DNA of 64,000 bases from Amphibiibacter pelophylacis (GCF_037688875.1 NZ_JAWDIE010000006.1:98249-162248); one strand, 5' to 3'; shown: positions 53,334-61,883, counted from the first letter of the stretch. Numbers and translations: made by a program. The notes: generated by a model not told the origin, from the letters alone.

Positions 53334-56060
53334 TCAGTCGGCGCTGGACTGCGGCGCCAGCGCGCGGGCGATGACCTCGCGCACGTCGCTGGGCAGATCG
53401 GCCTGGGCAACGCGCTCCAGCGCCGCGCGGGCGGCATCCTGCCAGGGGGGGGCCAGCACGCGCCAGCGCTCCAGCATCCGCGCCAGGCGCGAAGCCACCT
53501 GCGGATTGCGCGGCGACAGCGCCAGCACCTGGTCGGCCCAGAAGGCATAACCTTCGCCGCCGGGCAGGTGCAGACCCGCCGGGTTCATGCAGTAGCTGAA
53601 GATCAGGCTGCGCGCGCGGTTGGGGTTGGCCAGGCTGAAATCGGGGTGCTGCAGCAGCTGGCGCACGCGCGCCAGCGCGACGCCCGGAGCGCCATCCACC
53701 GGCTCGGGCGTGCGCGCCTGCAGCGCGAACCACTTGTCCAGCACCAGCGCATCGCCTTTGAACAGCTCGTAAAAACGCGCCAGCGCCTGATCGAACAGCG
53801 GGTGCCCGGCGGCCTGCAGCGCCAGCAGCGCGCCCATGCGGTCGGTCATGTTGCCCGCATCCTTGAAGCGCTGGTAGATGCGTCCGGGCCAGATGGCGTC
53901 GCCGCGCCGCTGGGCTTCCACGGCGATGTGCAGCAGTGCCAGGTGGGCCAGCTCGCGCTGCCCGGCCTGCTGGGCCGTGGGCGCGTAAGCGGCGCTGATC
54001 TGGCTCGCGTCGAAAGCCGCCAGCCAGTCGTCCCAGAGCTGCTGGGCGAGCTGCGCGGTGATCGCGCTGTGCGTGCGGTGTATGGCCTGCGGATCAACCA
54101 AGCGACCGCGCTCGGACAGGGCCTGCGCCCACTGCGCCTGCGCGGGCTGGCTGAGCACCTGCGCCTTGAAGGCAGCGTCCAGAGACGGGTCGCGCAGCAC
54201 GGCGCGCAGCGCATCCACCAGGCGCGGGCTGAGCGGCGGCAGCGGGCTGGTCTGCTCCAGCGCCGCCAGGCCCTGATCCAGCAGCAGGCGCTGCGCGGCC
54301 TCGCAGCGGTTGAAGGCGTCGGCGTCGTGCGCCAGCAGCAGCAGGCGGTCGTCCGCGGACAGATCATCCTGCAGCAGCACCGGCGCCGAGAAGCCGCGCA
54401 GCAGCGACGGCACGGGCGGCTGGGCGATGCCGGTCCACGTCAGCGTGGTCTGCGCCTCGGTCAGCACAACGAGTTCTTCCTGGACGGCAGGCGCATCACT
54501 GCCCGCGCGCTGCAGGGGCAGGGCGCGGCCACTGGCGTCCAGCAGGCCCAGACGCACGGGGATCAGCGCCGCCTTTTCCTGACCGTGCACGCGCACGGCG
54601 GTGGGGTTGGACTGCGTCAGCGTCAGCGTGTAGGTCTGCGCGGCGGCGTCGTGCTGGCCGCGCGCGTGCAGGCGCGGCGTGCCAGCCTGCGCGTACCAGA
54701 CCTTGAACCGATCCAGCTGCTGCGCCAGCGCGCTGTCCGGGTTGGCGTCGGCGATGGCCTGGGCGAAATCGTCGCAGGTCACGGCCTGGCCGTCGTGGCG
54801 CTGGAAGTAAAGATCCATTCCCTTGCGGAAACCGTCGCGGCCGACCAGGGTCTGCATCATGCGCACGACTTCGGCGCCCTTCTCGTACACCGTCATGGTG
54901 TAGAAATTGTCGATGGCGACATAGCTGTCCGGGCGCACCGGGTGGGCCATGGGGCTGTCGTCCTCGGGGAACTGCAGGGCGCGCAGCTGGCGCACGTCGG
55001 CCAGGCGGCGCACGGCGCGCGCCGAGGCGCTGCCCGCCATGTCCATGCTGAACTCCTGGTCGCGGAAGACGGTCAGACCCTCTTTGAGCGAGAGCTGAAA
55101 CCAGTCGCGGCAGGTGATGCGGTTGCCCGTCCAGTTGTGGAAGTACTCGTGCGCAACCACCGATTCGATGCCGTCGAAATCGGCATCGGTGGCCGTGGCC
55201 GGTTTGGCCAGCACGTAGCGCGTGTTGAAGATGTTCAGGCCCTTGTTCTCCATGGCGCCCATGTTGAAATCGGGCACGGCGACGATCATGAAGCGCTCGA
55301 GATCCAGCGACAGACCGAAGCGGTGCTCGTCCCAGGCGATGGACGCCATCAGCGACTGCATGGCGTGCTCGGTCTTGTCCAGATCGCCAGCGCGCACGTA
55401 AATCTGCAGCAGGTGATCGCGTCCGCTGCGGCTGCGCACCTGCTGCTCGCGGCAGACCAGATCGGCGGCGACCAGCGCAAACAGATAGCAGGGTTTGGGA
55501 TGCGGGTCGTGCCAGACGGCCTCGTGGCGACCTTCGGGCAGGTCGGACTGGCTGACCAGGTTGCCGTTGGACAGCATCACCGGGAAGCGCGCGGTGTCGC
55601 CGCGCAGGGTCACGGTGAAAACCGACATCACGTCCGGCCGGTCCAGATAGAAGGTGATGCGGCGAAAGCCCTGGGCCTCGCACTGGGTGAAGAGGCCGCC
55701 GCTGGAGGCGTAAAGGCCCGACAGCTCAGTGTTTTTGTCGGGCGCGACGGTGTTGCGCAGCTCCAGCCAGAAGGGCTCGGCGGGCACGCTGTCGATGGTG
55801 AGCGTGTCGCCCTCCTGGCGGAAACTGACGCTGTCACCGTTGATCTGCACGCGCAGCAGCGTCAGGCCTTCGCCGTCCAGCACCAGAGGCTGACCGGCAG
55901 CGTGGGCCTGGGGCTCGATGCGCAGGCGGCTGGCGACGCGGGTTTTGGCCGTGTCCAGATCAAAGCTGAGGTGGGTTTCGCGGATGTGGAAGGCCGGCGG
56001 AGTGTAATCCTGGCGGCGCACCACGCCGGTGTCGGCGGGGGCGGTGGAAGCAGCAGTCAT
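53334..56060 (-). CDS. pepN: Aminopeptidase N
   Basis: M1-family zinc metallopeptidase of the cytoplasm. 908 residues, close to E. coli PepN (870). The substrate motif GAMENKGLNIF, the zinc motif HEYFHNWTGNR and the third ligand Glu in LKEGLTVFRDQEF are all present. The C-terminal half is alpha-helical, typical of PepN. A long plus-strand frame over this gene is a shadow. Confidence 0.96.
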   Translation of the reverse strand: MTAASTAPADTGVVRRQDYTPPAFHIRETHLSFDLDTAKTRVASRLRIEPQAHAAGQPLVLDGEGLTLLRVQINGDSVSFRQEGDTLTIDSVPAEPFWLELRNTVAPDKNTELSGLYASSGGLFTQCEAQGFRRITFYLDRPDVMSVFTVTLRGDTARFPVMLSNGNLVSQSDLPEGRHEAVWHDPHPKPCYLFALVAADLVCREQQVRSRSGRDHLLQIYVRAGDLDKTEHAMQSLMASIAWDEHRFGLSLDLERFMIVAVPDFNMGAMENKGLNIFNTRYVLAKPATATDADFDGIESVVAHEYFHNWTGNRITCRDWFQLSLKEGLTVFRDQEFSMDMAGSASARAVRRLADVRQLRALQFPEDDSPMAHPVRPDSYVAIDNFYTMTVYEKGAEVVRMMQTLVGRDGFRKGMDLYFQRHDGQAVTCDDFAQAIADANPDSALAQQLDRFKVWYAQAGTPRLHARGQHDAAAQTYTLTLTQSNPTAVRVHGQEKAALIPVRLGLLDASGRALPLQRAGSDAPAVQEELVVLTEAQTTLTWTGIAQPPVPSLLRGFSAPVLLQDDLSADDRLLLLAHDADAFNRCEAAQRLLLDQGLAALEQTSPLPPLSPRLVDALRAVLRDPSLDAAFKAQVLSQPAQAQWAQALSERGRLVDPQAIHRTHSAITAQLAQQLWDDWLAAFDASQISAAYAPTAQQAGQRELAHLALLHIAVEAQRRGDAIWPGRIYQRFKDAGNMTDRMGALLALQAAGHPLFDQALARFYELFKGDALVLDKWFALQARTPEPVDGAPGVALARVRQLLQHPDFSLANPNRARSLIFSYCMNPAGLHLPGGEGYAFWADQVLALSPRNPQVASRLARMLERWRVLAPPWQDAARAALERVAQADLPSDVREVIARALAPQSSAD

Positions 56061-56099
56061 GGGCGATCCGGAAAAAAGGGATGAGGTCGGGCGCTGCCT

Positions 56100-56798
56100 T
56101 CAGGGGGCGGGCGGCGTGAGCGGCGCGTAGCCGCAAAAATCAGCCATCACGTGGCTGACGTTGTCGTAGGTCTCGAACGCGCTGGCGGGCAGGGTGGTGG
56201 TCAGCGCCACGGCGCGCATCCCGGCGCGGCGGGCGGCCTCCACGCCCAGCGGGGCGTCTTCAAAGACCAGGCATTGTGCCGGGTCTGCGCCCAGGCGGCG
56301 CGCCGCTTCCAGAAAGATGTCCGGATGTGGCTTGCCGCGCAGCAGCTCGCCGGCTGCGCCGCCATGGCGCGCGTCGGCCGGACAGACGATGGTCTCGACC
56401 AGCTCATCCAGCCCGAAGCGCTGCGTGGCCAGCGCGATGTTGTCCGGCATCGAGGCCGTGCACACCGCCATGCGGTGCCCGGCGGCGCGGGCGCGGCGCA
56501 GGTAATCCAGCGCCCCTTTGATGGCCTGCAGCTGCGTCAGGGCGCGCTCGCGGTAGAGCCCTTCCTTGACCTTGGCCTCGGCCGCGATGGCGGTGGCGTC
56601 CAGGCGGGGCAGCAGCTCGCCCATGACCTCGGTGTTGCTGCGCCCGGCGGTGGCCTCAAAAAAAGCCTGCCCCTCGAAAGGCAGGCCGTGGCGCGCGTGC
56701 CAGTCAGCCCAGGCCAGCTCGTGCAGCGGCATGGAATCAATCAGCGTGCCATCCATGTCAAACAGCAGGACGTCGGTGGGAGCGGGGGTGTGGGTCAT
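56100..56798 (-). CDS. HAD-family hydrolase, beta-phosphoglucomutase-like
   Basis: 232 residues from ATG 56798; an upstream TTG is possible but less likely. The HAD motif I is LLFDMDGTLIDSMPLH, motif II VCTAS, motif III Lys in RGKPHPDIFLEAA and motif IV CLVFEDAPLGVEAA. The subfamily includes sugar-phosphate phosphatases and mutases; substrate unknown. Its start lies six bases beyond the stop of the hepT stub. Confidence 0.9.
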   Translation of the reverse strand: MTHTPAPTDVLLFDMDGTLIDSMPLHELAWADWHARHGLPFEGQAFFEATAGRSNTEVMGELLPRLDATAIAAEAKVKEGLYRERALTQLQAIKGALDYLRRARAAGHRMAVCTASMPDNIALATQRFGLDELVETIVCPADARHGGAAGELLRGKPHPDIFLEAARRLGADPAQCLVFEDAPLGVEAARRAGMRAVALTTTLPASAFETYDNVSHVMADFCGYAPLTPPAP

Positions 56799-56803
56799 GG
56801 GGA

Positions 56804-56899
56804 TCAAAGGCTTGTGTCGGTCTGCCGGGAAAATGATGCGGCCGCGTCTGGCGGTAAAAGTGGCGGTAGGTAATCCGGCAGACGATCAGCTGCGCTCAT
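56804..56899 (-). pseudogene. hepT: Truncated HEPN (HepT/DUF86) toxin gene
   Basis: ATG at 56899 overlaps the stop of mntA by four bases (ATGA), as in intact mntA-hepT operons. The 31-codon frame starts MSAADRLPDYL, resembling DUF86 N-termini, then degrades into a Pro-rich stretch and stops at 56804. Intact HepT proteins are about 110-140 residues and need an Rx4-6H motif that is absent here. Most likely a decayed toxin gene. Confidence 0.6.
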
Positions 56900-57186
56900 A
56901 CCGGAACCGCTTCTTCCAGCACGGTTTTGCGGAACTGGTCGGGCAGGGCGGCTGGTGTGAGGACATCGACCGGGACGCCCAGAAGGCGTTCCAGACTGAC
57001 CTGAATTTTGGCCACATCCATCAGGCTGGTTTCGGCAGTGGGCTCGATGAGGAGGTCAAGATCACTATTTTCGCCGTCCTTCCCGCGCAGGACAGAGCCG
57101 AACACCCGCGGGTTGCAGGCGCGATGCTCCAGCACGATCTGCCGGATGGCCGCGCGGTGCTGGTCAAGGGCGAATGAGGGCTTCAT
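56896..57186 (-). CDS. mntA: MNT-domain nucleotidyltransferase antitoxin (MntA-like)
   Basis: 96 residues with the minimal nucleotidyltransferase motif: Gly30-Ser31 followed by Asp42-Leu-Asp44 (FGSVLRGKDGENSDLDLLI). MntA-type antitoxins AMPylate and neutralize the HEPN toxin HepT. Here the toxin gene is only a stub. Lies between prfB and the HAD gene on the minus strand. Confidence 0.88.
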   Translation of the reverse strand: MKPSFALDQHRAAIRQIVLEHRACNPRVFGSVLRGKDGENSDLDLLIEPTAETSLMDVAKIQVSLERLLGVPVDVLTPAALPDQFRKTVLEEAVPV

Positions 57187-57208
57187 GGCGGTCTTTGTGA
57201 CAAAGGCC

Positions 57209-58313
57209 TCACAGCCCCTGTTTCAGGCTCTCGGTGATGAAGGGGTCGAGGTCGCCGTCCAACACTTTTTGTGTGGCCGAGATTTCGACGTTGGTGCGCA
57301 AGTCCTTGATGCGGCTGTTGTCCAGCACGTAGGAGCGGATCTGGTGGCCCCAGCCCACGTCGGTTTTGGTGTCTTCCAGCTTCTGCTGCTCTTCCATGCG
57401 CTTGCGCATTTCGAAGTCGTAGAGCTTGGAGCGCAGCCGCCCCCAGGCCAGATCGCGGTTGCTGTGCTGGCTGCGGCTGTCCTGGCTCTGCACCACGATG
57501 CCGGTGGGCAGGTGGGTCAGGCGAACGGCCGAATCGGTCTTGTTGATGTGCTGGCCGCCCGCACCGCTGGCGCGGTAGGTGTCCACGCGCACATCGGCGG
57601 GGTTGATGTCGATCTCGATGCTGTCGTCGATTTCCGGGTAGACGAAAATCGACGCGAAGCTGGTGTGGCGCCCGCCCGAGCTGTCGAAGGGCGATTTGCG
57701 CACCAGGCGGTGCACGCCGGTTTCGGTGCGCAGGTGGCCGAAAGCGTATTCGCCCTCGATCTTGATGCTGGCGCTTTTGATGCCAGCGGTGTCGCCGGGG
57801 GTCTCGTCCTCGACGGTGACCTTGAAGCCCTTGCGCTCGCAGTATTTCAGATACTGGCGCAGCAGCATGCTGGCCCAGTCGCAGGCCTCGGTACCGCCCG
57901 CGCCGGCCTGAACGTCCAGGAAGCAGTTCAGCGGGTCGGCCGGGTTGCTGAACATGCGGCGGAATTCGAGCTCTTCCACGCGGCTGGACAGCGAGACGTT
58001 GTCGGCCTCGATGGTGGCCATGGCGTCGAAATCGTCTTCGGCGCGGCTCATTTCGAACAGCTCGCCGTTGTCTGACAGCCCCTGCGTCAGGTGGTCGATG
58101 GTCCCGACGACATCATCGAGCGATTTTTTCTCGCGGCCCAGCTCCTGGGCGCGCTTGGGGTCGTTCCAGACGTCGGGGTTTTCGAGTGTGGCGTTGACCT
58201 CGACCAGCCGCATTTTCTTGCGGTCGTAGTCAAAGATACCCCCGAAGCTGTTCGGTGCGGTGCTGCAGGTCGGCGATGTGGTTGCCAATGGCGTTGATGC
58301 GTTCGATGTCCAT
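57209..58313 (-). CDS. prfB: Peptide chain release factor 2, with programmed frameshift
   Basis: Recognizes UGA and UAA stops. The first frame starts at ATG 58313 (27 codons, MDIERINAIGNHIADLQH...) and ends CTT-TGA-C at 58235-58229; a +1 shift leads into the main frame, ending at 57209, 367 residues in total. The Shine-Dalgarno-like CGGGGG precedes the slip site. The main frame has the GGQ motif (SGAGGQHINKT) and the SPF tripeptide (KSPFDSSG). The frame without the shift start is listed by simple ORF calling as 58288. Confidence 0.95.
58230..58235 (-). promoter_or_regulatory. Programmed +1 frameshift site in prfB
   Basis: CTT-TGA followed by C. When RF2 is scarce the ribosome pauses at UGA and shifts one base forward, so RF2 controls its own synthesis. 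The upstream GGGGG (58239-58243 on the minus strand) fits the E. coli stimulator AGGGGG with one change. Confidence 0.92.
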
Positions 58314-58583
58314 GGATAACAGGCCCAGCGGGTTCACGAAAAGCTCAATTTTCGCACGGCTGCGCCGATACAGCACACAGAGCAGACCCTGTCGGGGCGT
58401 TCAGCCCCGGGGATGACAGCGTGTCGGAATCTGGCTGACAGGCCCTCCAGGCCCGTCCCGACTGACAGGGCCTGCTGCACTTCGTAGAGTCAGATCAAGG
58501 CATCAGCGTCCGGTGCTGCCTGTCCCCAAGCCCCGAGATCCGGAACAAGGCAGCAGCGACTGCCCGCAGCAGGAGAAAGCCCC
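58314..58583. other. Structured spacer between prfB and the small ORF
   Basis: 270 bases. Contains CGGGGC-N5-GCCCCG (58393-58409), the palindrome TGTCGG-N7-CTGACA at 58422-58440, CAGGCCC/GGGCCTG arms at 58439-58445 and 58468-58474, and TGCTGCCT/AGGCAGCA arms. A half-FNR-like ATCAA is near 58498. The AGGAGA Shine-Dalgarno of the small ORF is at the end. Confidence 0.6.
58414..58440. promoter_or_regulatory. Palindrome TGTCGG-N7-CTGACA, similar to the uvrB site
   Basis: TGACA at 58414-58418, TGTCGG at 58422-58427, AAT core, CTGACA at 58435-58440. Aligns with 46202-46229 at most positions with one 1-base gap, including the AAT-Y-T centre. It is 144 bp upstream of the small ORF and 101 bp upstream of prfB. 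Confidence 0.5.
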
Positions 58584-58796
58584 ATGCGCACCCAAACCAG
58601 TCCCAAAAACCTGCGATTCAACCCCTTTTCGGCCCTGGTCGAGCCCGAGCGCGTGCTGGCCGCTGTGGCCAGTTCCGAGCGCCTGGCCCAGCTGGAAAGC
58701 CGCATCTGCCGTCCGCTGGACAAGCCCATCATTCCGCATGTGGCCACCGGCGTGGCGCCGGAAGACGATCTGCCTGCGCTGCGTCAGGCGAGCTGA
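58584..58796 (+). CDS. Conserved small hypothetical protein
   Basis: 70 residues, not recognized. Sequence MRTQTSPKNLRFNPFSALVE... with a Leu/Ala/Glu helix in the middle (LVEPERVLAAVASSERLAQL) and ICRPLDKPIIPH at the end. No signal or membrane segment. AGGAGA lies eight bases upstream of the ATG, and codon use fits neighbours, so it is likely real. Convergent with the MscS gene. Confidence 0.65.
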   Translation: MRTQTSPKNLRFNPFSALVEPERVLAAVASSERLAQLESRICRPLDKPIIPHVATGVAPEDDLPALRQAS

Positions 58797-58827
58797 ACGG
58801 GGCGGTTTCGGGGCGTCATTCGAGTGA

Positions 58828-59763
58828 TCAAGGTCGCCCGTCCAGCGTTTCGGGGGCCACAAACTGTGACAGGCTGGCGTCGGCCAGGGTGTCGGGCAGC
58901 GGATCGGGGTCGGGAAAGGCCTGGGTCAGAAACCCCTGGATGATGTGCTGCTCGATCTCCTGACGCTGGCTGTCGGGCATCACCAGGCGCACATGGAGGG
59001 CGTAGCAGAGGTCGGTGGCCGTCTGCAGCGTGATCTGCGGCTCGATCTGCGGGCTGTCGATGAAGTGGCGTTTTTTCTGTTTCTGCCACTGCTTGTAGGC
59101 GGGGGCGAAGTAGGGCAGCGTCTGCTCGAAAGCCAGCGCACGCACCAGCGCCAGGCTGCGCTGCGGCGGCACGCTGTAAGGCACCTGCATCTGAAAGTGA
59201 TGCATCACATAAGAGCCCATGGTGTTTTCGCGCGACACCGTCTGCGTCAGCACCAGGCTGTTGGCGAAGGTCAGGATGCGGCCCGTCATCAGGTGCGTGC
59301 CCTGGCCGGGGCCGAACTCGAGCACCGTCGTGGCCAGCCAGCCGACATCAATGACGCGCCCGCGGATGGTCCCCAGCTGGATGTCGTCCCCGACCGAATA
59401 GCTGTTGGACGCACGGCGCACCAGCGTGCCCGATACGCAGAGAATGAGCTCTTTGGTGGCGATGATCAGGCCCACGCCCAGCGCCAGGACCGAGAGCAGC
59501 AGCGATTCGAGCTCGCGCGCCCAGATCAGCCCCAGGCCCAGAACCCCCAGCATGAACAGGATGTTGCGGCTGTTGACCAGCCACTGGCGGCGGTCCTCGA
59601 TGCGCAGGCTTTCGTTCCAGCCCAGCAGGCGGCCGATGATCAGGCGCACCGCCACCAGAAACGCCACCAGGATGATGGAGCGCAGGATCTCCGGCCCGTG
59701 CTGGCTTTGCAGATCGTTCAGGGCCAGCTCGGCGTAGGACAGGGTTTTCTCGACGGGATTCAC
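58828..59763 (-). CDS. MscS-family mechanosensitive channel
   Basis: 311 residues with about three to four membrane helices (about 28-44, 68-100) and the MscS beta domain (SVGDDIQLGTIRGRVIDVGWLAT). The pore helix LSVLALGVGLIIATKELILCVSG precedes it. The long C-terminal cytoplasmic domain includes a Lys-rich stretch (KQWQKQKKRHF). Likely opens on osmotic downshock; conductance class unknown. Confidence 0.87.
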   Translation of the reverse strand: MNPVEKTLSYAELALNDLQSQHGPEILRSIILVAFLVAVRLIIGRLLGWNESLRIEDRRQWLVNSRNILFMLGVLGLGLIWARELESLLLSVLALGVGLIIATKELILCVSGTLVRRASNSYSVGDDIQLGTIRGRVIDVGWLATTVLEFGPGQGTHLMTGRILTFANSLVLTQTVSRENTMGSYVMHHFQMQVPYSVPPQRSLALVRALAFEQTLPYFAPAYKQWQKQKKRHFIDSPQIEPQITLQTATDLCYALHVRLVMPDSQRQEIEQHIIQGFLTQAFPDPDPLPDTLADASLSQFVAPETLDGRP

Positions 59764-59815
59764 GGTGCGGCTTTCGGACAGTCAGCGCTATTGTGCCCTG
59801 TCCCGCCCGCCGTGC

Positions 59816-60928
59816 TCAGGCGGTGGCGAGCGTGGCCGGGGCCGGGTGGACGGGCTGCGGGGCGCAGGACACGCTCTGCGCCTGGTTCTGCGCCTGGTGG
59901 CTGGCGGCCATGCGCTCCAGGCCGTCGACCACGTCGCCGCTGGCGCTCTCCATGGCTTCCAGATCGGCGATGGCCTGGTCAGCCTGGCCCTGCTCCAGCA
60001 GCACCAGCGCCTGGCGGCCGTGACGGTGGACGCGGATGTGCGGCGCCTCGATGCTGCGGTAGCCGTCCAGCTGCGAATAGCACTGACGCCCGTCGCCCTC
60101 GTAATACCACTTGCCCATGCGGCAGCCGGTGTGGTCGGCCAGCTCGCGGGCGCGCTTGTCGGACACGCCAAAGAAGACCTTGTAAATCTCGAACTTGAAA
60201 ATCAGGTGATCCAGCTTGGCCAGTTCGATGAAAGAGCGCATGGCGCTGTGCTCGATGGCGTGCTGCACCGCTTCGGACATGCCGGCCACCTGACCCATCT
60301 CGCGGGACATGCTGCCGCCTTCCCGGCTGAAGCGCTGCGCCTGGTCAGACAGGCCGTTGACGTGTTCGCGCAGGCCATTGGATTCGGCCTGGATGGCGCG
60401 CACCAGCGGCACGATGTTTTGGGTGGCCTGGTCGGTGTCGGCCGACAGGCGCTGCACCTCTTTGGCGACGGCGGCAAAGCCGGTGCCCTGCGTGCCCGCG
60501 CGGGCCGCTTCCACGGCGGCGTTCATGGACAGCAGGTGGGTCTGCGCGGCGATGCGCTGGATCAGCTCGACCATGTCGTTGATGCGCTGGCTCAGCGTGT
60601 GCAGCTGCTGCATGCCGTGGGCGGATTGGCCCGAGCTCTGCGCCAGCGACAGCAGCTGCTGCGACATCTCGTGGACCATGCCCTGGGCGTGCTGCGACAT
60701 CTGCGCGGAGGTGCCTGCGCGGTCACGCTCTTTCTGCATGGTCTGCGCCATGGTCCCCATGCTGGCCTGCGAAGCCGTGAACGAGCGGCTGAAATGCGCC
60801 ATGCAGCCGCCAATGGCGCGGTAATGGACGAGCTGCGCGCGGGCGCTGTCCAGCTCGGCGCGCAGCGCGCGGATTTCGTTGTCGCGCCCGTCGGGCTGTT
60901 CGTGGGCCGTGCGCCAGAAGCGAAGCAT
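59816..60928 (-). CDS. Soluble methyl-accepting chemotaxis protein with CZB domain
   Basis: 370 residues from ATG 60928. No membrane segment is seen. The signalling domain contains the hairpin tip RIAAQTHLLSMNAAVEAARAGTQG, shown here at about residues 124-147. The C-terminal chemoreceptor zinc-binding domain has the ligands His (DHLIFKFEIYK), His and Cys (DHTGCRMGKW) and His (HIRVH). CZB receptors sense oxidants or zinc. Likely a cytoplasmic redox sensor. Confidence 0.9.
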   Translation of the reverse strand: MLRFWRTAHEQPDGRDNEIRALRAELDSARAQLVHYRAIGGCMAHFSRSFTASQASMGTMAQTMQKERDRAGTSAQMSQHAQGMVHEMSQQLLSLAQSSGQSAHGMQQLHTLSQRINDMVELIQRIAAQTHLLSMNAAVEAARAGTQGTGFAAVAKEVQRLSADTDQATQNIVPLVRAIQAESNGLREHVNGLSDQAQRFSREGGSMSREMGQVAGMSEAVQHAIEHSAMRSFIELAKLDHLIFKFEIYKVFFGVSDKRARELADHTGCRMGKWYYEGDGRQCYSQLDGYRSIEAPHIRVHRHGRQALVLLEQGQADQAIADLEAMESASGDVVDGLERMAASHQAQNQAQSVSCAPQPVHPAPATLATA

Positions 60929-60995
60929 GTGGGGGAACTCCTGCGGCCTCACGGCCGTGCCAAAACCGTTCCACTGTATCGCCGCGACGCAGGTC

Positions 60996-61019
60996 ATCTG
61001 GCCTGGATATCCGCCAGAT
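60996..61019. promoter_or_regulatory. Dyad upstream of the CZB chemoreceptor
   Basis: ATCTGGC at 60996-61002 and GCCAGAT at 61013-61019, perfect 7-bp arms with a 10-bp spacer, 68-91 bp upstream of the receptor start. GGATATCC sits inside. Could be an operator; no further evidence. Confidence 0.3.
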
Positions 61020-61130
61020 AGGGCCGGTATTTCAAAGGAGCAGATGCCGCTGGCGGCGCGTGCTGCCAGGCCTGGTGTCAGGTGGGTGGAGTAAGGCCGC
61101 TCCGCCCCAGGGTGGCGGGCTTCGGGCCAC

Positions 61131-61136
61131 TACAAT
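61131..61136 (+). promoter_or_regulatory. Putative -10 element of the NlpC/P60 gene
   Basis: TACAAT, 37 bp upstream of the ATG at 61173. One mismatch to TATAAT. A clear -35 was not found. Confidence 0.4.
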
Positions 61137-61172
61137 CGGTGCAGATCTTTCACCCCAACCGCCTGATCGGCC

Positions 61173-61754
61173 ATGGTGCACATTCCTTTTCCCGCTTCTG
61201 CCTCTGCTGATCCGCTCCGCCGTCAGGCGCTGCAGCGGAGTCTGCTCGTGCTGGGCAGCGCGGTGCTGGCGGGCTGTGCCTCGTCGCCCGTGCAGCGGCG
61301 CAGCGGCTCCGGGACGATCAGCGGGCGCGTGCCCGAACCGTCGCGCCTGGGCGGCAGCCTGATCACCCTGCCGGGCTCGGAGCGCGGCGCGGTGGTGCAG
61401 ACCGCGCTGCAGCAGCTGGGCGTGCCTTATGTGTGGGCGGGCACCGACCCGGCGAACGGATTCGACTGCAGCGGGCTGATGGTCTACAGCTTTCGCGCCG
61501 CGCTGGGCGTTGATCTGCCGCGCCAGAGCGCCGACCTGGCCGCCGTCAGCCGCCCCATCGATCTGGCGCGCGCGCAGCCCGGCGATTTCGTGTTCTTCAA
61601 CACCCTGGGGCGGCCGTTCTCGCACCTGGGGCTGTACCTGGGCAGCGGCGAGTTCATCCACGCGCCCTCCAGTGGTGGCCGCGTCAGCCGCGTCCGCCTG
61701 GACAACCGCTACTTCGCCCCGCGCTTCAACGGGGCAAGGACGGTGTTTGTGTGA
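61173..61754 (+). CDS. NlpC/P60 peptidoglycan endopeptidase lipoprotein
   Basis: 193 residues. A signal with the lipobox LAGC (Cys35) anchors it in a membrane. The NlpC/P60 domain has catalytic Cys99 in FDCSGLMVYSF, His151 in FSHLGLYLG and His163 in EFIHAPSSGG. It likely cleaves peptide stems in peptidoglycan, similar to Spr/MepS. Separated from the CZB receptor by a divergent spacer. Confidence 0.92.
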   Translation: MVHIPFPASASADPLRRQALQRSLLVLGSAVLAGCASSPVQRRSGSGTISGRVPEPSRLGGSLITLPGSERGAVVQTALQQLGVPYVWAGTDPANGFDCSGLMVYSFRAALGVDLPRQSADLAAVSRPIDLARAQPGDFVFFNTLGRPFSHLGLYLGSGEFIHAPSSGGRVSRVRLDNRYFAPRFNGARTVFV

Positions 61755-61781
61755 GGCTGTTGGGTGGTTATTCAGCGGGCG

Positions 61782-61883
61782 TCACGTCACCGCCGCCGGC
61801 CTGGCCGACAGCTCGATCCCCAGGGCTTTCATCACTGCCAGCGTGGTGCGCAGGGCCGGGTTGCCTTCGGCGCTGAACTTGCC
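61782..61883 (-). pseudogene. Remnant of an antitoxin (addiction-module antidote, HigA-like)
   Basis: 34 codons in a frame different from the patatin gene read GKFSAEGNPALRTTL and then AVMKALGIELSARPA. This resembles the C-terminal helix-turn-helix part of the probable addiction module antidote family (SxEGNPxxxTxxxVxxALGxxL). The 5' part is missing and has been replaced by the patatin gene, whose 3' end overlaps it by about 50 bases. Not functional as seen. Confidence 0.5.

Noticed and set aside
53307..56084. Plus-strand open frame of 925 codons over pepN
   Set aside because: Antisense shadow of pepN with biased composition and no recognizable domain.
58488..58501. FNR box upstream of the small ORF
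   Set aside because: Only the ATCAA half is intact; the left half matches in three of five positions.
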